NCBI GenBank assembly: GCA_963792075.1
Contig: CAWBUW010000009.1
Location: 1-64,000, forward strand
Length of the DNA stretch: 64,000 nucleotides
DNA from: CAWBUW01 sp963792075
GTDB lineage: Bacteria > Chloroflexota > Anaerolineae > Anaerolineales > UBA4823
Direction of reading: 5' to 3'
In this document: piece after piece, positions 52,032-61,512 of the stretch
How the letters are laid out: every line of letters starts with the position of its first letter
How positions within the stretch are numbered: position 1 is the first letter of the stretch
Notes under the pieces: generated by a model
The model's database searches: none
The model's input: the letters and a program-made list of their open reading frames with translations, nothing else
Told to the model about the DNA's origin: nothing
Position numbers and translations under genes: made by a program

Positions 52032-52347
52032 TACTGTCCTCCTCATCAGAAATATCTGCCCGTCCCGCCGAAGATGGAGGAGAAGGCATGGTGTTTTGTA
52101 AGTCTTTCACCGCGCGCATCGCAATCCAAAAGGTCAGGAAGAGCGCCAGCGGAGCAGAACCTACCAAAAGCACAACGGTAAATAAGGGTTTGGTGCCTAA
52201 AACTTTATCCAGCCCTAACCCGCCGAACAAGGCCAGGAAGACCACCAACAGCGTGACGCAGCCGATCTGCCCCCCCATGGCCAGGGGAACCATGAACGGA
52301 AAAACGGACTGCGCTTTGGGGTTGGGGGTCTTACCACTCGGGTTCAT
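52024..52347 (-). CDS. atpI: AtpI/AtpZ-like small membrane protein
   Basis: A 107-residue protein with two membrane helices (about 30-50 and 57-78) and an acidic C-terminal tail (ADISDEEDSSE). Position before atpB is that of AtpI, a factor for c-ring assembly or cation homeostasis. Its stop overlaps the atpB start region, so they are translated together. First gene of the Fo cluster. Confidence 0.8.
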   Translation of the reverse strand: MNPSGKTPNPKAQSVFPFMVPLAMGGQIGCVTLLVVFLALFGGLGLDKVLGTKPLFTVVLLVGSAPLALFLTFWIAMRAVKDLQNTMPSPPSSAGRADISDEEDSSE

Positions 52348-52393
52348 GGCGGCTGAATTCTATCATAGGCTAATTTATATTGTCAAATTATTA

Positions 52394-52438
52394 TTTGTGT
52401 TGCGCTACCCCCACGAAGTGGGGGTAGCGCAACACAAA
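52394..52438 (-). terminator. hairpin separating nuo and atp clusters
   Basis: A perfect 21-bp inverted repeat with loop GAA, eight bases after the nuoN stop. It ends with AACACAAA/TTTGTGTT arms that can supply a U-rich run. Likely a terminator, perhaps partial. Confidence 0.7.
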
Positions 52439-52445
52439 AAGAGGA

Positions 52446-53702
52446 TTAGTAGAACATCGCCATGGCGGCTTTGACCACCCAGTTGAACCAGGGGCTGATC
52501 ACCGTACCGAACAAGATAATCCCAACGGTCAAGATGCCCAGCGCCAGGCTGTAAGGGCGCGAGATGGGAAAAGGCTGCTTTTCTACTTCCTCAGGCCCGC
52601 GGTACAGGTAGACCACCTTGAGCACGGTCAGGTAGTAGTAAAGGCCGACGATCGAGTTCAACACGCCGATCACCGCCAGCCAGATGTATTCCGACTGCAC
52701 GGCCGCGGCGAACACAAAGACCTTGGCCACGAAGCCACCAAACGGCGGCATGCCTGCCAGCGAAAGGAAGGAGACCAGCATCATCAACGCCAGGGTGGGC
52801 GCACGGCGGCTCAAGCCGGCGTAATCCTTGATCTCGTCCGAGCCGGTCACGTGGGAGAAGGCCACCACCGCGCCAAAAGCGGCCAGGTTGGTCAACAGGT
52901 AAGCCACCAGGTAGTAAACCACGCTGACCACACCCAGGGGCACGAGGGCAATGGTCACCACGCCGATCAACATATACCCGGCGTGGGCAATGGAGGAGTA
53001 AGCCAGCATGCGCTTGATATTCTTCTGCACCAGGGCCAGGAAATTGCCCACGGTCATGGTGAGCACGGCCAGGATGGCGATGAGGGTAGACCAGTAAGGG
53101 AACAATTCCTTGGTGGTGAAAACGATGAGCAGGACGCGTACCAGCACGGTAAAACCGGCGGCTTTGGAAGCGGTGGACAGGAAACCGGCCACTGCCGTAG
53201 GCGCGCCTTCATATACATCCGGCGCCCAGAAGTGGAAGGGAACCGCCGAGATCTTGAATCCGAACCCAACCAGCACCAGCAGCAAAGCCCCGACCACGGC
53301 GGGCAGCGGCGCCTGACCTGAGCCAATCACCATCTTCATCGTCGCCAGGCTGGTCGTCCCGGTGAGGCCGAACAACAGGCTGAAACCATACAGCATCACT
53401 GCCGAGGTCATGGCCCCAAACATGAGGTACTTGAAGCCCGATTCGGTGGATTTGTTATCCTGGCGCAGGAAACCGGCCAGGATGTACAGCGGGATGGAGG
53501 TCGTTTCGATGGCCAGGTAGAGCATGACCAGGTCGTCGGCTGAGGCCATCAGGTTCATGCCAATGGTCGAAACCAGCATCAAGATGTAGAACTCACCGCG
53601 CGTGCCTACCTTGGGGGTATCCATGGCGAACAAGGCTGTGATGGCTGCGCCGAAGATGAAGACCATCTTCATGGCAAAAGACATCCAGTCGTAGCTCACC
53701 AT
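52446..53702 (-). CDS. nuoN: NADH-quinone oxidoreductase subunit N, main segment
   Basis: A 418-residue frame covering most of NuoN, an antiporter-like proton-pumping subunit. Typical blocks: SADDLVMLYLAIETTSIPLYILAGF, KYLMFGAMTSAVMLYG, VPFHFWAPDVYEGAPT and KRMLAYSSIAHAGYMLIG (key Lys and His in membrane helices). The N-terminal 65-70 residues are in another frame at 53696-53923. The reading should be continuous from there through KFSVLGGMVSYDW. Confidence 0.9.
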   Translation of the reverse strand: MVSYDWMSFAMKMVFIFGAAITALFAMDTPKVGTRGEFYILMLVSTIGMNLMASADDLVMLYLAIETTSIPLYILAGFLRQDNKSTESGFKYLMFGAMTSAVMLYGFSLLFGLTGTTSLATMKMVIGSGQAPLPAVVGALLLVLVGFGFKISAVPFHFWAPDVYEGAPTAVAGFLSTASKAAGFTVLVRVLLIVFTTKELFPYWSTLIAILAVLTMTVGNFLALVQKNIKRMLAYSSIAHAGYMLIGVVTIALVPLGVVSVVYYLVAYLLTNLAAFGAVVAFSHVTGSDEIKDYAGLSRRAPTLALMMLVSFLSLAGMPPFGGFVAKVFVFAAAVQSEYIWLAVIGVLNSIVGLYYYLTVLKVVYLYRGPEEVEKQPFPISRPYSLALGILTVGIILFGTVISPWFNWVVKAAMAMFY

Positions 53703-53923
53703 GCCGCCCAGGACGCTGAACTTCCCCGAGCCGGGCGTGGAGGGGCAGCGAACAGCAGCGCAGCAGCGAGTATAAAGGCCAGGCCGCCGAAAGTCAGCCA
53801 GCCCAGGTTGCGCTTGCGCTCTTCAGGCCAGACAGCATCGAGGGCCATGACCAAACCCGCCAGGAGGAACAAAAGGATTTCCGGCAGGATGGCCAGGATA
53901 GATGGAGAAAGGGGCAGAGTCAC
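53696..53923 (-). CDS. nuoN: NADH-quinone oxidoreductase subunit N, N-terminal segment in a shifted frame
   Basis: A 75-residue frame starting at GTG (53921-53923) with GGAGG seven bases upstream and directly after the nuoM stop. It encodes the first two membrane helices of NuoN (ILPEILLFLLAGLVMALDA, LAFILAAALLFAAP). Loss of one C in the run at about 53745-53750 would shift it out of the main nuoN frame. NuoN is needed for complex I, so an assembly or sequencing indel is the simplest explanation. Confidence 0.82.
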   Translation of the reverse strand: MTLPLSPSILAILPEILLFLLAGLVMALDAVWPEERKRNLGWLTFGGLAFILAAALLFAAPPRPARGSSASWAAW

Positions 53924-55447
53924 TTATGCACCTCCAAACAGGCTCAGGATGGTTTTGACACCCGATTCAACCATGGGAGCCATCACGTTGGGATAAACAC
54001 CGATCGTGATCATGATCGCACACAACAACGCCAGCGCCACTTTATCCAGCGCGGTTACGTCGCCGATATGGTCAGCGTATTCTTCAGGCATGGTGCCAAA
54101 AAACACCTTGCCGATAATGCGGATAATGTAGGATGCGGTAATCACGATCGAGATGGCAGCTATGATCGCCACCCAGGGCTGGACCTGCCAGACCCCCATA
54201 AAGATCGGGAATTCAGCGACAAAACCGGACAGCCCCGGCATCCCCATGCCGACCAGGCCGCCGATAATGAAGGCGACGGCCACCCAGGGCATCTTCTTCG
54301 AGAAGCCCCCCAGCTCGTTGATCTGGCGGGTATGCGCCCGGTCGTAGATCATGCCGACGACAGCAAAGAAGAGAGCCGTCATCACGCCGTGCGAGAACAT
54401 CTGCATCCCGGCGCCGACCAGGCCATTCTTGTTCAGCGTGGCGAAGCCCAGCATGACCAGGCCCATGTGCGAGACCGAGGAGAAACCGATGACGTATTTG
54501 AAATCGGTCTGGACCATGGCAATGAAAGCGCCGTAGACCACGTTGACCAGCGCCAGGCTGAGGATCAGCCATCTCCAGGCCATCGCCCCTTCCGGCAGGA
54601 GCATGATCCCCACCCGCAGGGCAGCAAAAGCGCCCAATTTCATCAACACGCCCGCATGGAACATAGAGACGGCGGTCGGTGCGGCCACGTGGCCGTCCGG
54701 GCTCCAGTTATGGAAGGGGAAGATGCCGCCTAACACCGCAAAACCGAAGAAGACGAAGGGGAACCAGAAGGTCTGGAAAGGCACCGACCTTCCGAAGATC
54801 GTGTAAGCGATGTTGAACGCGCCGCTCTGGCCGGCTTCAGAAATCTTGAGCATGTCAAAGGTGAGCGTTCCGGTCGAGGTCCCCACCTGGAAATACATGG
54901 CCAGCGCGCCGATCAGGGCGACGACCGAGCCGATGAAAAGGTACAGGGTCAGCTTCATGGCGGCGTATTCACGCGTCTTCACCCAGCCCCAGATCGAGAT
55001 CAGCAAGTACATGGGGAACACGGCAATTTCGTAGAAGAAGAACAGCATGAACAGGTCCAGGGCGACGAACACCCCTAAAACACCGGTGGCCAGGAGGAAC
55101 AAGAAGGCAAAGAACTCGCGCGGCCGGTCATCGATCCCCCAGGAGATCAGCACGCCGGTGAACATCACCACGCCGGTCAAGAGCACCAGCGGCGCGTTCA
55201 ACCCATCCACACCTAACTTCAGGGAGACCCCCAAGGGCGCCAGCCATTCATAACTCTCCATGAACTGGTAGCCGCCGGCGGCCACGTCGTAAGAAAAATA
55301 CACCCACAGTGACAGGAGCAAAGCAAAGGTCGCTGCGGCTAATGCCATGACGCGGATTTCATTCTTCCGCTCAGAAGGCAGCAGCAGGATCAGCAGCGAG
55401 GCGATCACTGGAGTGAAGATGATAAAGCTCAGAACAGGAAACTGCAT
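53924..55447 (-). CDS. nuoM: NADH-quinone oxidoreductase subunit M, second copy
   Basis: A 507-residue antiporter-like subunit with about 14 membrane helices. NuoM hallmarks: ALDLFMLFFFYEIAVFPMYLLI (Glu in helix 5), FPFHNWSPDGHVAAPTAVSMFHAGVLMK and FKYVIGFSSVSHMGLVMLG. It is a divergent paralogue of the gene upstream, with which it forms a two-nuoM arrangement. It lies 35 bases after that gene and directly before nuoN. Confidence 0.93.
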   Translation of the reverse strand: MQFPVLSFIIFTPVIASLLILLLPSERKNEIRVMALAAATFALLLSLWVYFSYDVAAGGYQFMESYEWLAPLGVSLKLGVDGLNAPLVLLTGVVMFTGVLISWGIDDRPREFFAFLFLLATGVLGVFVALDLFMLFFFYEIAVFPMYLLISIWGWVKTREYAAMKLTLYLFIGSVVALIGALAMYFQVGTSTGTLTFDMLKISEAGQSGAFNIAYTIFGRSVPFQTFWFPFVFFGFAVLGGIFPFHNWSPDGHVAAPTAVSMFHAGVLMKLGAFAALRVGIMLLPEGAMAWRWLILSLALVNVVYGAFIAMVQTDFKYVIGFSSVSHMGLVMLGFATLNKNGLVGAGMQMFSHGVMTALFFAVVGMIYDRAHTRQINELGGFSKKMPWVAVAFIIGGLVGMGMPGLSGFVAEFPIFMGVWQVQPWVAIIAAISIVITASYIIRIIGKVFFGTMPEEYADHIGDVTALDKVALALLCAIMITIGVYPNVMAPMVESGVKTILSLFGGA

Positions 55448-55482
55448 GGTTTCACCTCTTTCCTAAGGGAAGGGTATTCCCC

Positions 55483-57051
55483 CTAGAACAGCATCCTCAT
55501 GGCATCGTTGATTACGTTCAAGATCCAGGCCGGCCAGATGCCGATCCAGAGCATGAGCACCATGAGCGGAATAATCACGAACAGCTCGCGGCCATTGATT
55601 TCACTGATGTGCCCGATCCAATGAGCATTCAAGGGACCGTGCAGCACTTTGAAGATGCCCTTCAAAATGTAAGCGCCGGTAAAGAACAGGCCGATCATGC
55701 TCAACGCCGTGAACAGCGTGAAGACCGGCCAGGCGCCCCGCACGACCAGGAACTCAGACACAAATCCGTTCAGGCCGGGCAGCCCCAGCGATGCCATCGA
55801 GGTGAAGAGCAAGATGCCACCATAAACCGGGACCAAGGGGAACAAACCGCCAAACTCTTCCAGGTTGCGCGTGTGGGCTCTTTCGTAGATCACGCCCACC
55901 AGGAAGAACATTCCGGCCGCCGACAGGCCGTGGTTGAACATCTGCAGGGCAGCGCCGTTCAAGGCGATGACCGCGCTCTCGTGCAGAGGCTCGATGCCAT
56001 AGCCATACGCGGCGGCGGCGATGCCCAGCACCACAAAGCCCATGTGGTTGACCGAGGAGTAAGCCACCAGGCGCTTGAAGTCCGTCTGCCCGAAAGAGGC
56101 CAGCGCTCCCATGACGATCGCCATGGTTGCCAGCAGGGCCAGCACCCAGGCGTAGCGAGACGATTCCACCGGGTAAAGCGGCAGGACCAGGCGCAGGAAG
56201 CCATAAGCGCCCAGCTTGAGCAGGACGCCCGCCAGGATCATGGAACCGGCGGTAGGCGCTTCGGTATGCGCATCCGGCAGCCAGGTGTGGAAAGGCCACA
56301 CGGGCACTTTGATGGCGAAGGCGATGGCAAAGGCCCAGAAAGCGACGGATTTGACCGTTTCCAGCGACAGGTTCCAGGGCACGTTCTTCAGCTCGGTGAG
56401 GCCGGGCCAGATCTTATACAGCTCGACCAGGTTGTAAGTCCCGGTAGCCACGCCGATCATCTGGATCGCCAGGAGCAGACCCAGCGAGCCGGTCATGGTG
56501 TAGATCATGAACTTGAACGAAGCGTAAGTCCGGGCCGGGACGGTGAAGCCTTTCCAGACTTCCTTTTCGCCCTTCTCGGAGCCCCACTGGTTGATCAGGA
56601 AATACATCGGCACCAGGCCAATTTCCCAGAAGACGAAGAAGAGCAGCAGGTCCAGCGACATAAAGACGCCCAGCATGCCCGTCTCGAGCAGCAAGAACAA
56701 GACCATGTAACCCTTGACCCGGTCCTGGATGCCAAAGGAGGCCAGGAGGGCGAGCGGGGTCAGCAGCGTGGTCAGGAGCACCATGGTCAGGGACAGGCCG
56801 TCCACGCCGAGGTGGTAAGAGGCATTCAAGGGTGAATACCAGGCGAATTCTTCCACAAACTGGAAGCCCGGTTGGCCGGATTGGAAGCCCGTCCACAGCA
56901 CCAGGGCCAGGATCAAGGGCACCAGGCTGCCGATGAAGGCGGCCCAGCGCAGCAGCTTCTTCTCCCCGCCGGGCAGAAAGGCCAGCACGACGGCGATAAA
57001 AGTGGGGAAGAACAAGATCAGCGAAAGCAGGTTCGATTGCACCAGATTCAT
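55483..57051 (-). CDS. nuoM: NADH-quinone oxidoreductase subunit M, first copy
   Basis: A 522-residue NuoM: SLDLLLFFVFWEIGLVPMYFLI, VWPFHTWLPDAHTEAPTAGSMILAG and FKRLVAYSSVNHMGFVVLG. It begins nine bases after the nuoL stop. A short polar insert (GSEKGEKEVWKG) follows helix 5. Both paralogues keep the pumping residues, so both may pump protons. Confidence 0.94.
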   Translation of the reverse strand: MNLVQSNLLSLILFFPTFIAVVLAFLPGGEKKLLRWAAFIGSLVPLILALVLWTGFQSGQPGFQFVEEFAWYSPLNASYHLGVDGLSLTMVLLTTLLTPLALLASFGIQDRVKGYMVLFLLLETGMLGVFMSLDLLLFFVFWEIGLVPMYFLINQWGSEKGEKEVWKGFTVPARTYASFKFMIYTMTGSLGLLLAIQMIGVATGTYNLVELYKIWPGLTELKNVPWNLSLETVKSVAFWAFAIAFAIKVPVWPFHTWLPDAHTEAPTAGSMILAGVLLKLGAYGFLRLVLPLYPVESSRYAWVLALLATMAIVMGALASFGQTDFKRLVAYSSVNHMGFVVLGIAAAAYGYGIEPLHESAVIALNGAALQMFNHGLSAAGMFFLVGVIYERAHTRNLEEFGGLFPLVPVYGGILLFTSMASLGLPGLNGFVSEFLVVRGAWPVFTLFTALSMIGLFFTGAYILKGIFKVLHGPLNAHWIGHISEINGRELFVIIPLMVLMLWIGIWPAWILNVINDAMRMLF

Positions 57052-57060
57052 TGTCCCCTC

Positions 57061-59301
57061 CTATTGAGCCAGCAGGACGTAGAAGAGGGTCGCAAAAACG
57101 AAGACCAGCGCCACCAGCATGTACTGCTGCACCTTGCCAGTCTGGACGACCTTGAGGTTGCGGGCCAGCGACTTGGGCCAGTTGCCCATCCAATCGCCAA
57201 AGCCGTTCACCACTTGCTTGTCAGGCACCTCCCGCAGGAAGTGTCCGATGGGGGCCATGATGCGGGCAACCGTATGGATGAAGCCGTCGATCAAGCCCTG
57301 GTCGATGAACTCGTAAGCGAATTTCTCGGCTACCCAGAAGGACGGGCCGATGAAAATCTTCTGATACAGCTCATCGAAATAATATTTGTTCTTGAGCCAG
57401 TCGTGCAGCGGACCAAGGGCACGCTTCACCGGATCCTCGTCGCCCGCCTGGTAGCCTTTGTAGACCAGCCAACCGGCAAACAGGCCACCCAACCCCACCA
57501 CCAGCGAGGTGAGCAGGGGGATCGGATTGAAACCGGCTTCGGCACCTTCGGAGGCCACCACCAGCGCGGTCTTGACCGAGAGGGCTCCTTGCGCTTCAGC
57601 CGCGGGCAGCGAGCTGATCACGAACTCGTGGAACCAGTTCGGGGTGAAGCCGAGCGCCTTGGGCAGGCTGCCCAGGATGGGGAAGTTTTCCGGGATGCCC
57701 ACCCAGCCAAAACCGAGCGCAAAGACCGCCAGGATGACCAGAGGCAGGGTCATGGTCCAGGGAGTCTCGTGAGCGTTTTCCGCTTCTTTGGTACGCGGCT
57801 CGCCCAGGAAGGTCAGCGTGATCTGGCGCATGGTATAGAAAGCGGTCAGCAGCGCCGCCAGGGCCAGGACGATGAACACAACCGGCGCATCCCTGAAGGC
57901 TTCTGCCAGGATCTCATCCTTGGACCAGAAACCGGCGGTGATCAGGGGGAAGCCCGAGAGGGCGAAGCCGCCGATCAAGAAGGTCCAGAAGGTAATGGGC
58001 ATCTTCTTGCGCAGGCCGCCCATGTTGAACATATCCTGCGGGTCCACGTGGTGGTCGCCCGTGTGCAGCACACCGTGCTCCATCCCGTGGATCACCGAGC
58101 CGGAGCCGAGGAAGAGCAGCGCTTTGAAGAAGGCATGCGTCACCAGGTGGAAAGCTGCCGCCACGTAAGCGCCAAAGCCCAGCGCGGCGATCATGTAACC
58201 CAGTTGCGAAATGGTCGAGAAAGCCAGCACGCGCTTGATGTCATTCTGCGCCACGGCGATGGTGGCGGCGAACAGGGCGGTGAAGGCGCCGATGAAAGCC
58301 ATAAAGACCATGGGTTGGGTCCAGGCGCCCCCGGCTGCCATCCCGGCTGACAGCAGCGGGAAGATGCGGATGACCATGTAGACGCCGGCCGAGACCATGG
58401 TCGCAGCATGGATCATGGCCGAAACCGGGGTGGGGCCTTCCATAGCGTCAGGCAGCCACACGTGCAGAGGCCACTGGGCGGATTTCCCGATGGTGCCGAT
58501 GAAAAGCAGGATGCCGATCAGCGCGGCGACCGAGAACCCCTGGATGACCGAGGGCGAAGCAACCAGCTTGGCCATCGTCTCGGGATTGAAGAAGATCTCG
58601 CGGAAATTCAGCGTGCCGGTCTGGGTGTACAAATAGGCGATGCCCAGCAGCATGAACACGTCGCCGATGCGCGTGGTCAAGAAAGCCTTGACGGCAGCGT
58701 TGCGGGCCGAGGGCTTGGCGTACCAGAAGCCGATCAGCAGGTACGAGCACAGGCCCATGATCTCCCAGCCGATGTAAAGCGTCAGCAGGCTGTCCGAAAC
58801 GACCAGGGTGTACATGCCGAAGGCAAACAGGCCGATGAAAGCAAAGAAGCGGGAGTACATCGGCTCGATGGAGAGCACGTGATGCGTGTGCCCGTGCACA
58901 TCGGTTTCTGTCGCGCCGTGCGGGGGCAGGCCCGCCTGATCGTGGTCGCCTTCCGGCTGGCCAAAGTTGTGGTAGCCCACCGAATAGATGAAGATCATCA
59001 GCACCGTCCAGGCGACGAAGAAGAGCGTGACCGCAGACAGGGGATCGATGACCACCCCGATCTTCAAGAAGGTGCTCCCCGTAGCCAGCCAGTTCACCGC
59101 CGACCCAAAGGGATGCTCCCCCAGGTTCTCGGTGCGGATGGCGGTGATGAAAACGATCATGCTTCCCAACCAGGAAAGCAGCGCCGCGCCCACCGCGAGG
59201 GTATGGCTGAGCGCTTTCCGGCGATTGGTGAAGAGCACAATCAGGAAAAATGCCAGCAGTGGCGGCAGGGGGATAAGCCAGATTAAGGTTTCTATCGTCA
59301 T
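57061..59301 (-). CDS. nuoL: NADH-quinone oxidoreductase subunit L
   Basis: A 746-residue NuoL, the most distal pumping subunit. Visible: YIGWEIMGLCSYLLIGFWY, WPLHVWLPDAMEGPTPVSAMIHAATMVSAGVYM and IKRVLAFSTISQLGYM. After the antiporter core (about 560 residues) come the lateral amphipathic helix and terminal helix. A His-rich segment (HGHTHH) lies in the loop near residues 125-140. It follows nuoK by 10 bases. Confidence 0.95.
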   Translation of the reverse strand: MTIETLIWLIPLPPLLAFFLIVLFTNRRKALSHTLAVGAALLSWLGSMIVFITAIRTENLGEHPFGSAVNWLATGSTFLKIGVVIDPLSAVTLFFVAWTVLMIFIYSVGYHNFGQPEGDHDQAGLPPHGATETDVHGHTHHVLSIEPMYSRFFAFIGLFAFGMYTLVVSDSLLTLYIGWEIMGLCSYLLIGFWYAKPSARNAAVKAFLTTRIGDVFMLLGIAYLYTQTGTLNFREIFFNPETMAKLVASPSVIQGFSVAALIGILLFIGTIGKSAQWPLHVWLPDAMEGPTPVSAMIHAATMVSAGVYMVIRIFPLLSAGMAAGGAWTQPMVFMAFIGAFTALFAATIAVAQNDIKRVLAFSTISQLGYMIAALGFGAYVAAAFHLVTHAFFKALLFLGSGSVIHGMEHGVLHTGDHHVDPQDMFNMGGLRKKMPITFWTFLIGGFALSGFPLITAGFWSKDEILAEAFRDAPVVFIVLALAALLTAFYTMRQITLTFLGEPRTKEAENAHETPWTMTLPLVILAVFALGFGWVGIPENFPILGSLPKALGFTPNWFHEFVISSLPAAEAQGALSVKTALVVASEGAEAGFNPIPLLTSLVVGLGGLFAGWLVYKGYQAGDEDPVKRALGPLHDWLKNKYYFDELYQKIFIGPSFWVAEKFAYEFIDQGLIDGFIHTVARIMAPIGHFLREVPDKQVVNGFGDWMGNWPKSLARNLKVVQTGKVQQYMLVALVFVFATLFYVLLAQ

Positions 59302-59311
59302 AACGTCCCTC

Positions 59312-59620
59312 TTACCATTTCAACATGTCGATCTCGTCCGCCACCACGGTGTTGCGCCGGCGGTAGATCGAGATGATCAACGCCAGGCCAACCGCTACTT
59401 CAGCAGCAGCCACGGCGAAGACGATGACGGCGAAGGCCTGGCCCCCAATGCTCATGAAAGAGTTGTAGCGCCAAAAGGCGACCAGGTTCACGTTCGTAGC
59501 ATTGAGCATCAGCTCGACGCCCATCAGGATGGCAATCGCATTCTTGCGGGTCAGCACGCCGAACAGGCCGATACCGAACAGGGCCGCAGAGAATATAAGA
59601 TACCAGGCTAAGGGTACCAT
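59312..59620 (-). CDS. nuoK: NADH-quinone oxidoreductase subunit K
   Basis: A 102-residue, three-helix subunit. The conserved Glu residues are present in MGVELMLNATNVNL and FAVAAAEVAVGLAL. The ATG at 59620 starts the family-typical MVPLAWYLIFSAALFGIG; the longer frame overlaps nuoJ out of phase. It adjoins nuoJ, whose stop is at 59622. Confidence 0.95.
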   Translation of the reverse strand: MVPLAWYLIFSAALFGIGLFGVLTRKNAIAILMGVELMLNATNVNLVAFWRYNSFMSIGGQAFAVIVFAVAAAEVAVGLALIISIYRRRNTVVADEIDMLKW

Positions 59621-59621
59621 T

Positions 59622-60155
59622 TCAGTCCTCCTTGATTTCCGGGGAGTAGTTTTTCCCCCAGGCAACGTACACCGCGCCGACCATCGCCGCGACCAGGAGC
59701 ACCGAAGCCATTTCAAACGGCAGCAGGTAATCGCCCACCAGGGCCAGGCCAAGCTGGGCCAGGGTGCCGGCTTCGTCCGGGAGGTCGGTCGGAGTGGCGT
59801 AGAAAGGCGCCCACTGGCTGATGCGGAACATATAGATCATGCCGCCGAAGAAAGCGGCCGCGACGAGCGCTCCGATCACCCAGCTCCCGTTGGTCTGGTT
59901 GATAGCCTCGTTGGAGACGTCGCGCGTGAGCATCACGGCGAAGATGAATAAGATCGCGATGGCGCCGATGTAGATCAGCACCTGTGCGACAGCCAGGAAG
60001 CCAGCGTTGAGCAGCACGTAGATGCCTGCAACACCGAACAGCGCCACCACCAGCCAAAGCGCTGCGTGCACCAGGTTGTTGGCGGTGACCACGTTCAGCG
60101 CGGCATACAGGCTGACCGCGGCTATGACGAAGAAAACAATTTGCATGATATCCAT
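59622..60155 (-). CDS. nuoJ: NADH-quinone oxidoreductase subunit J
   Basis: A 177-residue, five-helix subunit: NNLVHAALWLVVALFGVAGIYVLL, then QVLIYIGAIAILFIFAVMLT with the pi-bulge helix typical of NuoJ. The ATG at 60155 has GGAGGAG upstream. It sits between nuoH and nuoK without nuoI, which is the usual neighbour and is absent here. Confidence 0.94.
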   Translation of the reverse strand: MDIMQIVFFVIAAVSLYAALNVVTANNLVHAALWLVVALFGVAGIYVLLNAGFLAVAQVLIYIGAIAILFIFAVMLTRDVSNEAINQTNGSWVIGALVAAAFFGGMIYMFRISQWAPFYATPTDLPDEAGTLAQLGLALVGDYLLPFEMASVLLVAAMVGAVYVAWGKNYSPEIKED

Positions 60156-60177
60156 GGACACTCTCCTCCACCTGGCC

Positions 60178-61395
60178 CTACGCCGAGCGGCGTGGAGCCA
60201 TCGCGACCGGCCGCGGCTCGGCCACGACCTTGCGCACTTTTCTCGATCCGGAGCGGCGCAGCCAGAGGTACGCCCCCCAGGCAATCAACACATTTGCCAG
60301 CAAGTGGATACCGGTGCGCGACAGCAGGTAGCTGCTGTCTGAGATCACGCCCACCCACTGCAGCGCTGCCTTTTCCACCAGAGCCGTCACCATCAGCGTG
60401 ACCAGCGCAATGGGGGTCAGGAATTTCCAGTTGAAATTCAACATCTGGTCTATGCGCAAACGGGGCATGGTGATGCGCAGCAAAATGACCACAAAATACA
60501 CGATAAAAGTCTTCACCATGAGGTAGGCAAATCCCAGGATGGGGAACTCCACCGCCCAGGGGCCGCGCCAGCCGCCCAAGAAAAGCGTTGAAAACAGCGC
60601 CGAGACGGTGAAAGCGTGGATGAAATCCGCTACGTAAAAGAAGCCGAACTTCAGGCCGGAATATTCCGTCTGGAAGCCCGCCACCAGCTCCGACTCAGCC
60701 TCGAGCAGGTCAAAGGGTGCGCGACCAATTTCTGCCTGGGAAGAGAGGAAGAAAAGCAGCGCTGCGATCGGCGCCACCAGGATGTACCACATCCCTTGCT
60801 GGCGGACGATGGCATTCACGCCCATGGATTGAGCCAACAGCACCGGCACCAGCAGCGCCATCACCATGGGGACTTCATAGGAAACCATCTGGGCGACGGT
60901 GCGGAAAGCTCCGATCAAGGCGTACTTATTGTTAGACGACCAGCCTGCCATGATAATGCCCAAAGTGCCGATTGCCCCGACCGCCACGATGTACAGCAGG
61001 CCCACGTTCAGCTCCGTGCCCACCACAGTAGCAGCAAAGGGTACCACGGCCCAAATCAGCAACACGGCTGAAGTGGAAAGGATCGGCGCCAGGTTATATA
61101 CAACCACATCCGCGCCCTGCGGGGTGATGTATTCCTTGGTGAAGATCTTGATCATGTCGGGGATGGTCTGGAAGATGCCCCAGGGACCGATCCGGTTAGG
61201 CCCCAGGCGATCCTGGATGCGGGCATAAAACTTCCGTTCCATCCAGATCGTAAAGATCACCAGGGCAATGGCGAACATGGCAACCGAAGCGGACCCAAGG
61301 AGCTTCATGACGAAAGTCACCAGTCCAGGCGCCCAGCCCCACCCCAAGAACAGAGCCTCGAGCCAGGCTCCGATGGCGGAAATAGGATCTGACAT
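60178..61395 (-). CDS. nuoH: NADH-quinone oxidoreductase subunit H
   Basis: A 405-residue subunit joining the quinone site to the membrane arm. Motifs: WMERKFYARIQDRLGPNRIGPWGIFQTIPDMIK, EIGRAPFDLLEAESELVAGFQTEYSG and the acidic quinone-funnel helices. A basic tail (KVRKVVAEPRPVAMAPRRS) follows the last helix. The ATG at 61395 has AAGGAGAG five bases upstream. Confidence 0.95.
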   Translation of the reverse strand: MSDPISAIGAWLEALFLGWGWAPGLVTFVMKLLGSASVAMFAIALVIFTIWMERKFYARIQDRLGPNRIGPWGIFQTIPDMIKIFTKEYITPQGADVVVYNLAPILSTSAVLLIWAVVPFAATVVGTELNVGLLYIVAVGAIGTLGIIMAGWSSNNKYALIGAFRTVAQMVSYEVPMVMALLVPVLLAQSMGVNAIVRQQGMWYILVAPIAALLFFLSSQAEIGRAPFDLLEAESELVAGFQTEYSGLKFGFFYVADFIHAFTVSALFSTLFLGGWRGPWAVEFPILGFAYLMVKTFIVYFVVILLRITMPRLRIDQMLNFNWKFLTPIALVTLMVTALVEKAALQWVGVISDSSYLLSRTGIHLLANVLIAWGAYLWLRRSGSRKVRKVVAEPRPVAMAPRRSA

Positions 61396-61475
61396 ACCTT
61401 CTCTCCTTACCTCATCAATCAACTGGTTTGCTGGCGGCAATTTCCAGTGCCGCGCAGACAAACAAAAGGCTGAAA

Positions 61476-61503
61476 GATTAATCTCTCAGCCTTCATAATA
61501 TAT
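61476..61503 (-). terminator. hairpin between nuoA and nuoH
   Basis: A 14-bp stem with one mismatch and no loop spacer, ten bases after the nuoA stop and about 80 bases before the nuoH start. It is the site where nuoB-C-D would normally lie, so it may mark their loss or act as a processing or attenuation site. Confidence 0.45.
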
Positions 61504-61512
61504 CTCACTCGC

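Noticed and set aside
55609..59286. Several 290-490-codon plus-strand frames opposite the nuo genes
   Set aside because: Antisense shadows rich in Gln, His, Asp and Gly, without start signals or recognisable domains.
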